A stretch of 64,000 nucleotides of DNA from Gloeophyllum trabeum ATCC 11539 (Eukaryota > Basidiomycota > Agaricomycetes > Gloeophyllales > Gloeophyllaceae): assembly GCF_000344685.1 (NCBI RefSeq), contig NW_006920410.1:286740-350739 (forward strand), written 5' to 3'. The notes under the pieces were generated by a model. That model searched no databases. It was not told the origin of the DNA and was given only the letters and a program-made list of their open reading frames with translations. A program made the translations under genes and the position numbers. Below are positions 57,088 through 64,000 of this stretch, piece by piece (the first letter of the stretch is position 1; each line of letters begins with the position of its first letter).

Positions 57088-57973
57088 GTAACGAATGACG
57101 ACGTGTAATCTCAGACCTATAGAGGATGTCCTTGTTGATTGCGTCCCTCGGTCAATGATTCAGTCATGAAGCTGGGGTTCGGTGTGGCGCGACTGAGTGC
57201 ATGAAATTGTTGTTTGCCTAGTAAGATCTATTTTTGTTCAGTTCATTTCCTGAGTTTCGCTGTTGCTGACAGAGGTATCATTCATATGACCTGGTATCGG
57301 AGATAGGATAGGCGGAGAAAAGTCCATTCCGCACCATGTCGAGTCTTGCTGAGTGTGCGCATGTCGAGTAGCTTCAAGTCCATTCCCTGCCTAAACTGGT
57401 GAAAGACTGCAGGCTATCCACTGTGGGCGTATAATCCCGACATCATCGCCGAAACACATCCAATTGGAACATCTGCGCAAGCTGAAGCAATGCGTTTCAA
57501 ATCTACAGGTGGGATCATTTCCTATGCTTCCTATTTTGTATTCCGCTTACGTGGGCTCATATGTCAGGCAGTTGCAGGGCAGGATGCCCGTGGAGAATAT
57601 CAAAGGAAATCAGACTTCCAGAGCATCAGTCTGTTTTATTACATCGCCTTACCCTAGGCATCGGACAGAAATAGCCTTGGTGACTTTCACGTGGTTTATC
57701 CTTCGTCAGTCGCTCTTCGACGGAAAACGTAGGCTTCTATTGAACACAGGGCACGTCGGATCTGTCAAGGCTTCAGGCTCACAGAGCTCGGTCACCATGG
57801 ACATTTCGGACGTTCCAGTCCCAAGCACGAGTTCTTCACTTACAAATGTTTACTCGTCCCGGGACCAAATTGGCCGCTGTCATGAATCGGACCCTCGTAG
57901 CAGAGCTCGAAGTGGGGCACATAAATACGGCTGTCGCTGAAATCTTCAGTGTCCCTGGGCTCACTAAGAAGCA
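57088..57973. other. Intergenic, no gene recognised
   Basis: Spacer between GH51 and the GDSL gene. A CATAAATA string near 57919 may act as a TATA box for the latter. Confidence 0.45.
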
Positions 57974-59233
57974 ATGTCGGGAACAGCGATATTATTCGCT
58001 CTCGCTTGCGTAGCATCTGCACTCAATCTGCCAAGGCAATTCAACGATGGAGTACGACTGGCTATTTCGCCCTCTTGCGGGACTATCGGTGGCACCCCCG
58101 CCAATGTCAATGCTGGACTGCTTCCGCTGAACGAGTATAAAAATATAGTCGTCTTTGGGGTAAGTGAGCTGCTCACTTCGTCGCACGTTGTTCTTACGTT
58201 AGGTATTGAGTAGGACGGATACTCAAGTAATGGCGTCACCGACGGCTCTAACCCTGCTCCCCCCGTAGTGGTTCCTCCTAGTCCCAAAGCTGGAGGGCGT
58301 ATGTCCGACGGATATGTCTGGACGGAATATCTGGCCAACGACTCCGGCGCGACCCTGAATAATTATGCAGTCAGTTTTGAGCTCTGCCCCGCAGTATTTA
58401 TTGACGTGTCGTTTGCTGCGTCAAGGTTGACGGTGCTTATGCTGACAAGTACCAGTGGTCGAATACAGCAGATGCTACGGATTCAACGAGCCAAAGCGAG
58501 TCTTCTTCTCGTTCCGCCCTGCCTCTGCTGACTTCCCTATCACAGTCAATGATTTCGTCTCACAAGATGACTACTTCGATCCAGATACTACCTTGTATAT
58601 CCTATTCTTTGGTATCAAGTACGTGCTCCCTTCTGCACGTATGACGCTCAGTCGTCATTGACTGTTCACGATAAGCGACTATGCAGCGGGCAACAGTGAG
58701 TGGACAAATTCATCCAGGCCGGACAGCGCTCAGTCACGATTCGCCTATCACAGATAGTGCGGGTTTGCCGGCCGCTGCAGAAACAATTCTCTACAACTCG
58801 CTCGTCCTTGCATCGAGTCCGACGTTCGCAAAGTACATCCTCCTTGTGGACAACCATGGGCTAGGGAAGGAGACCGCCGAAGGAAGTGAATATCGTTCCA
58901 AGCTATACGGGGGGTTAGCTGGAATCCAGAGTGTTGGTCACGCCAATGTCGGCTTCATTGACTTCGGGGAACTCTGGAATGCTGTGCTCAACGGGTCTCC
59001 CGGCTATCACCAATTCGGCTACGTGAGCTCCGGTGCCTGCACGGAATCGACGAGCAGCTTGTTCCCGGAGTGTATCGATCCGTTCCAGACTTTCTACTGG
59101 ATGCCAGAGTAGGCACTATGATGTGGCGACTTGACATGAGCTGACATCTCCTGGCAGATATCCTTCCGCGCAGACACATCGAATCATGGCGACCTTTGCT
59201 GAAGAAGCTCTTACGCAGTGCACAAATCCCTGA
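57974..59233 (+). CDS. Secreted GDSL/SGNH-fold (CE16-like) protein with altered catalytic residues
   Basis: Seven exons: 57974-58159, 58214-58369, 58426-58495, 58546-58618, 58676-58695, 58754-59108, 59158-59233 (311 aa). A signal peptide (ILFALACVASALN) precedes the fold. Block I should read FGDS; here it is VVFG spliced to DGYSSNG, so the nucleophile Ser is Gly. Then GGRMSDGYVWTEYLA and block III LFFGINDY, intact, split by an intron inside the Asn codon. The last block reads YWMPEYPSAQTHRIM, where family members carry His before PS; here it is Tyr (TAT). Everything else is open and spliceable, so this looks like an expressed pseudoenzyme rather than a wreck. Intron 3 needs a GC donor (GCGAGT at 58496). 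Exon 5 is 20 nt. Confidence 0.8.
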
Positions 59234-59588
59234 GTATTCATGCATGAAAGCGACGATATTGTACAATACTATTGGGAGCCATCCCCATAAGACGAAATTC
59301 GTTCTGGATTCGTTACGTATGCTGCAGCTTGCTTCATACGTTGGTGAATTTTGCGATAGACCTTCCATCTATCTACAGCAGAAAGTGTGATTCTCATGAG
59401 AAAGAGAAATAGGGTGTTAATTGACATAACTTATCACTGGTTTCCAACCACATTGTCCGCGTGCCACGGACGCGTTTGAGGACGCGTACTAATTAACGCG
59501 CGTGACTGTAATAAGGTCACGCGTTCGTGACGGGCAAATTCTTGGACGTGCCTTGACCACAAACTCAACCATCAGGTCACCTTCCACT
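59234..59588. other. Intergenic between the GDSL gene and importin-9
   Basis: Contains a run of short GACGCG/ACGCGT-like steps at 59467-59525 (ggacgcgtttgaggacgcgt and repeats), near the expected importin promoter. These resemble MCB-type ACGCGT elements; function is inference. Confidence 0.4.
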
Positions 59589-62500
59589 ATGGCGTCGACC
59601 TCGGACGTTGCACAATGCCTTAGGGACACGCTGAACCCGGATCCCAATTCTCGGATGTCTGCCGAGCTGAAGCTGGTTGAACTGCTGCAGACTCCGGGTA
59701 TGTGTCAATCGCGATCTTGACGATGGAATGAGATCTTTACTCGGTCAACAGAGGCTGGGCTCGCACTAGCACAGTTATCCATATCTCAAGGACTTGAAAT
59801 ATCAATAAGACAGATGAGTACGGCACGTATATGACTTTATGCTGCGTCCTGACGGCACGCTATTTGCGTGATCACTCGGCCTGCATTCTGCTCAGAAAGT
59901 ACGTGACGGAACGATGGTCTCCATACTTTGGCACATTCAAGGGGTCTGCTCCTCCTGTTGAGGTATTGTAAGGTACTTCTTAGAGCCCAGAATTCACTGA
60001 CACTTCTGGTCTTAGGTTAAGACGCAGATCCGGCAGGCCATTTTCCAAGGTCTTTCCGACCCAGCCCGCAAGATCAGATCGCTATGTGTGAGTCCTAAGT
60101 GGAACTTTCGTATTGGTAATGGTAACACTGACTTCATTCTTGTCAGGCTCGCACTTTGTCAACTATTGCTGACTGCGACTGGCCGGATGAATATCCTGAG
60201 CTACTGGACTCCTTGATCAATATTATATCTTCCGACTCTCCGGATGCAGTCCATGGGGCCATGCAAATGTTCACGGAGTTCATCAAATCTGATTTGACTG
60301 AAGACCAGATATTACCTGTGCTGCGTCAACTACTGCCCGTACTTTTGGCGATATTGGGGGCAGCCGAAGTACACCCGTTTCTTTCATACCTCTCTCCCAA
60401 TGCTGACGCTCTAGTAGCGGCACTCTCCGTTGACACGGTCCCGCACTATTTCGGTGTTCCGGCAATGCGTCACGGCTTTGTTTATGGTCAAGGACCAACA
60501 TCCTCAGGCAGTGAAAGAAGCTACAGCGTCGGTGCTGCCCGTGTGGTTGGACGCTTTCAAAGTACTTCTCAGTATTGATCCTCAACAAGATGTCTCCGGG
60601 AAGGACGTCTGGGATGGTCTTGCTATTCGTATTCAAATATTCAAGGCAGGTCTTCCCATTCATTCCGTCGGTTCATATAGTTGCTACGATACCTACACAG
60701 ACGCTGGACACTATCTACACGTCTTTCCCTAAGACACTCACACCATACCTCCAAGATTTCCTCAACGCATCTCTTTATCACTTGCAGGCTCTCCTGCCTA
60801 CATTCACCCAATATTACCTGTCCCCAGATAACTCTGCTCCGCGCACGTCCGAAGACGAACCCATTGATCTTGCTCAGCTAGTCTGCCCGCTTTTAGATTT
60901 CGTGAACAATGTCACTAGGGGAGGTAAAGCGAAATCCTGGTATGAGCAAGGTCATCTTGCCGAGCTTGTCCGCTTGATGTTCGACTGGATGCAGATGACC
61001 AGTGACGATGTGAGTTTATATAGTTGCCTTTGCCGGGATCTGTAGCTCATGTCCGTCTAGGAGGAGAGCTGGTCGAGTAACGCCAACGCATTCGTTGCCC
61101 AAGAAGAGGACGAAACGCAAGTGTACGGTGTGCGCGTCGCTGGCTTTGAAGTGCTTGCGGTGAGTGCAAATCTCTGATAGCGTGGACGCGAGCGTGATCA
61201 TGTTTTTTGCCTTCAGACTCTCCTGGATCGCATGCCAATACAGACCACCGCAACATTCCAGTCAGTTGTCCAACAGGTAGTGACTGATTCTCGGCAGGCG
61301 AAAGAGTTGGGTAACCGTGACTGGTAAGGTTAACATCCACGCTTATACCGGAACTTTACTGATAAAGCGCAAGGTGGCGCCCGTTGGAAGCCGCTCTTGC
61401 AGCAGTTGGCTCGCAGGCAGAATCCGTCGCGGATTGCATAGAGGATGAGGTAGCCTCTGAAAGACCCAAGCCCATTGATATCGAAGCTTTGCTCACCGAT
61501 GTTGTACCTTCTTTGTTGGGCATGTCCGGTATGCCTATCAACTCATCTCCACGCCACCTCAAGGTGTTGACTGTATCTTGTGCTTGCCAGAATGCCCGTT
61601 CTTGCAGGGCCGCGGATTCGTGTTTGCAAGTCAATATGCAAAGCTTCTGCCGTCCAATCTCGCTGGTCAGTACTTGGAAGCCGCTGTCCAGGTCATCGAA
61701 GCCCAGGACGCAGGTATTCCCATCAAGATATCGGCAGTCAAGGCGGTACAGAAGTATGGACTCCTACTATTGGGTTAACAAACCCTCTGACGTTTTGTCC
61801 AGTTTCTGTCAAGGCATGGAGGCTTCCATCATCATTCCGTTCGCACCACGGATAGCCGCAGATCTGGGCCCTTTCCTGTTGATGACCAGCGAAGACACAC
61901 TTTCTCTTGTGCTCGACACTGTATCTGTCGTGCTTGACATCGACGATGGAAAGTGGCTCAGCGTGGAACTGGCAAGCTCTCTGACCTCAGCTGTCCTTGA
62001 CGTATGGTCCAAGAACATTAAGGGTACGTGCCGCTTTTCGTCACTTTACCAATCTTCTCATTCTCCAGGCACAAAGATCCATTGTTCATTTCTCTTCTCG
62101 GAGAAATACTGTCTTCGTTAGCCGGTTCCAATACGCCTGGAACATACGAAATAGTTGTCAGGCAGGCGCTCCCAGTACTATCGTCGGCCATGGGTTCAGC
62201 CAAACCCGATGAATCCTGGATTGCAGAGTCCGCTCTCGAGCTAACGACGGGCCTTGTCGAAGGAGCACCGGATTCCGGGCTTGGCGACGGTTTCTTTGCT
62301 ACGCTAGCGCCTCCTCTTTTTATGTGCCTGAAGAGCACGGAAGATCGGGACGTGCTCCAGGTACGTCTAGGAAGAATACATATCAAAGGAACGTCACTTA
62401 AGTTATCTGGCTCAGAATGGCACGGCATGTTTGACACTGATCATTCGCAAAGATGTCGGCCAACTCCTGGCATGGTCAGATGCAGAGGGTCGATCGGGAC

Positions 62501-63687
62501 TGGAAAATGTTCTTACCCTCATAGCCAAGCTGCTGGAGAATCAGGACGAATCAGGTGGGCTGTTCATCGGCGATCTGATCATTCATCTGCTTCGAAGAGC
62601 AGGGGATGCTGTTCTGCCTGTCCTTCCGGAAATGTTGAGGGCTATGGTCGGCCGTATGAGCACAGCAAAGACAGCAAGCTTCATTCAGGTCAGATAGTAT
62701 CTTACTCCCCACGATCACCGATGCACTGAGCCGCTTTCGTCACCCTTATAGAGTCTGATCATTCCGTTCTGTTTCCTCATTAACAATCAGCGTGACACTG
62801 TGCTATCGCTCCTGGAATCCACTCAGATCCAAGGACGCTCTGGCCTCGATATCTTCATTCAAACATGGTGTGAGAACGCAGAAACGTTCCAAGGCTTCTG
62901 GCCGAATCGTGTCAGCAGTCTCGCACTGTGCCAGCTGTATACTTGCGAGAGGCCTAGCCTGCAGAACCTGATGGTGAAAGGTGACATTGTGGTAAAACCG
63001 GAAACATCGAACGGTACGTATTGCGGGGTGACTGGTTCATTTCGGTCTCTGATATATCATATGCGATAGTCATCATGACACGATCGCGAACGAGGAACAG
63101 TGCGCAGATGTCGTAGTATTCCGGTCGACGCTGACTGAATGTTCTCCCGCCAGTGCCTACGGAATTTACGTCCGTGCCGTTCCCGGTGAAGGCGATCAAA
63201 TTGCTCCTCAAAGATCTGCAGTTGGGTGCAGAACCCACTGCTATGAACGCACCAAGCGATGCTGGTGATATCGATTCTGATGACGGGGTATGTAGATGCG
63301 CGCCGCGTTAGCGCTGATTACTGATGCGATGACATTTTAGGACGAGGATTGGGAGGAGGAAGAGAAGTCAAACCAAGGCTTCAAGGAGGACGAGTTTGCG
63401 TTTCTCTCCGACATGCTGGGTGGGCACGGCATGACATTAGAAAACGACGATCTTTTGGAAGATACGGATGATCAAGACCTCCGCAATGATCCCGTTTCTC
63501 AAATGGACATGCAGGTACGTTAATACTTCGCCAACAGTCGACACGGAGGCTGATATTGATTCTGCAGCAACACTTGGTCATGTTTTTCAAAGAGTGTGCG
63601 TCACGGAATACCAATAACTTCCAGGGGGTAGCGGGGCAGCTCTCCGCTAGCGAGATGCAGGTGCTACAGAAAGTGGTGGGGCAGTAA
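59589..63687 (+). CDS. KAP114: Importin-9 / Kap114-type karyopherin beta
   Basis: Exons I could place: 59589-59697, 59752-about 59822, about 59885-59962, 60016-60087, 60147-60368, 60418-60645, 60701-61009, 61061-61159, 61217-61323, 61374 onward, to a stop at 63685-63687; about 1000 aa in all. N-terminal KYVTERWSPYF, DCDWPDEYPELLDSLI, DAVHGAMQMFTEF and RSRTISVFRQCVTALF match importin-9. The C-terminus has the acidic DEDWEEEEK stretch and ends with QMDMQQHLVMFFKECASRN and SEMQVLQKVVGQ. It is a nuclear import receptor (histones and other basic cargo in the family). Exon 2 ends RQMS(T) and exon 3 begins ILLRKYV, but no canonical AG acceptor lies between them. The intron after 60645 uses donor GCAGGT. 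Confidence 0.88.
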
Positions 63688-63841
63688 GGGCTGATTGTGC
63701 GGCGACGTCTAGAATTGTATTCGAACTCCGTCTGTTTTCCTGACTTGCTGTGATTAATCCTTGGATATGCTATAAGTACTGGTTCATGTGGAAGGCTCCT
63801 CTAGGTCTACGAGAGCAGTAAGCAAAACGGTCTGGCCGACG

Positions 63842-64000
63842 TCATGTAGGAGTCTCCTTGCACAGATCCCATTCTCGCACGGAACCCCGTTTCTTGTATT
63901 CGATGTCCATGACGCTGGGGCCTGAATCCCATCGTTCGCTGACGCCGGTCGAGATTCCCTTCTTGTCCTTACTGGAATCTTTGATTCCATGCTTCTCCAG
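63842..64000 (-). CDS. 3' end of an unidentified gene (partial)
   Basis: The minus strand is open from the right edge to a TGA at complement 63842-63844. It encodes a polar C-terminus containing STGVSERWDSGPSVMDIEY and REWDLCKETPT. The composition looks like real coding sequence, but the family is not recognised and the rest lies outside the window. It is convergent with importin-9. Confidence 0.4.
   Translation of the reverse strand: MEKHGIKDSSKDKKGISTGVSERWDSGPSVMDIEYKKRGSVREWDLCKETPT

Noticed and set aside
58696..58753. In-frame TAG in the GDSL gene at about 58758
   Set aside because: The stretch 58696-58753 is a 58-nt intron with GTGAGT donor and CACAG acceptor; splicing removes the problem.

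Overview
The window is nuclear DNA of a filamentous basidiomycete, most likely an Agaricomycete. Almost every gene is split by GT-AG introns of about 50-60 nt, there are no operons or Shine-Dalgarno sites, exons are GC-rich, and the families present (F-box genes of the 'PLDLLQVxRTSxxLR' type, HXT-like and lactose-permease-like sugar transporters, a BAS2-like secreted protein, GH51, a GDSL/CE16-like esterase fold) are typical of these fungi. The class assignment is inference. All exon models below were spliced by eye and checked for phase; no alignment or search was run. 'Canonical' residues come from general knowledge of the families.

Layout. 1-283: 5' end of malic enzyme. 1.2-7.2 kb: three tandem F-box paralogs with one shared exon architecture; the first carries an expanded heptad repeat and the third is a pseudogene. 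A GNAT-like frame lies between the first two. 7.5-17.8 kb: housekeeping genes (mitochondrial uS15, inositol monophosphatase, proteasome alpha5, a probably mitochondrial RidA) plus HXT-like transporter T1. 18.5-20.2 kb: an AT-rich, repeat-bearing island without genes. 20.9-23.2 kb: a divergent G-alpha subunit lacking the catalytic glutamine. 24.9-28.6 kb: a mucin-like single-pass membrane protein. 28.8-49.6 kb: a sugar-transporter district with T2, a membrane-anchored unknown, three lactose-permease-like paralogs (P1 intact, P2 dead, P3 intact), a small secreted protein with a duplicated six-cysteine domain, an assembly gap, a P450 relic and T3. 49.8-59.2 kb: three secreted proteins probably linked to plant cell-wall carbohydrate: a DUF5695-like protein, a GH51 alpha-L-arabinofuranosidase and a GDSL-fold protein whose catalytic Ser and His both look replaced. 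59.6-63.7 kb: importin-9/Kap114, followed by the 3' end of an unidentified gene.

How the genes may work together. T3, the DUF5695-like protein, GH51 and the GDSL protein form a plausible pentose/hexose release-and-uptake neighbourhood, and six MFS sugar-transporter loci lie within about 40 kb. The secreted cysteine-rich protein sits between the lactose-permease-like copies.

The most interesting observations are the apparently dead GDSL protein, the glutamine-less G-alpha, the duplicated BAS2-like protein, a GH51 gene with its catalytic acid/base on a 16-nt exon, several GC-AG introns, and two decaying members of tandem gene families.
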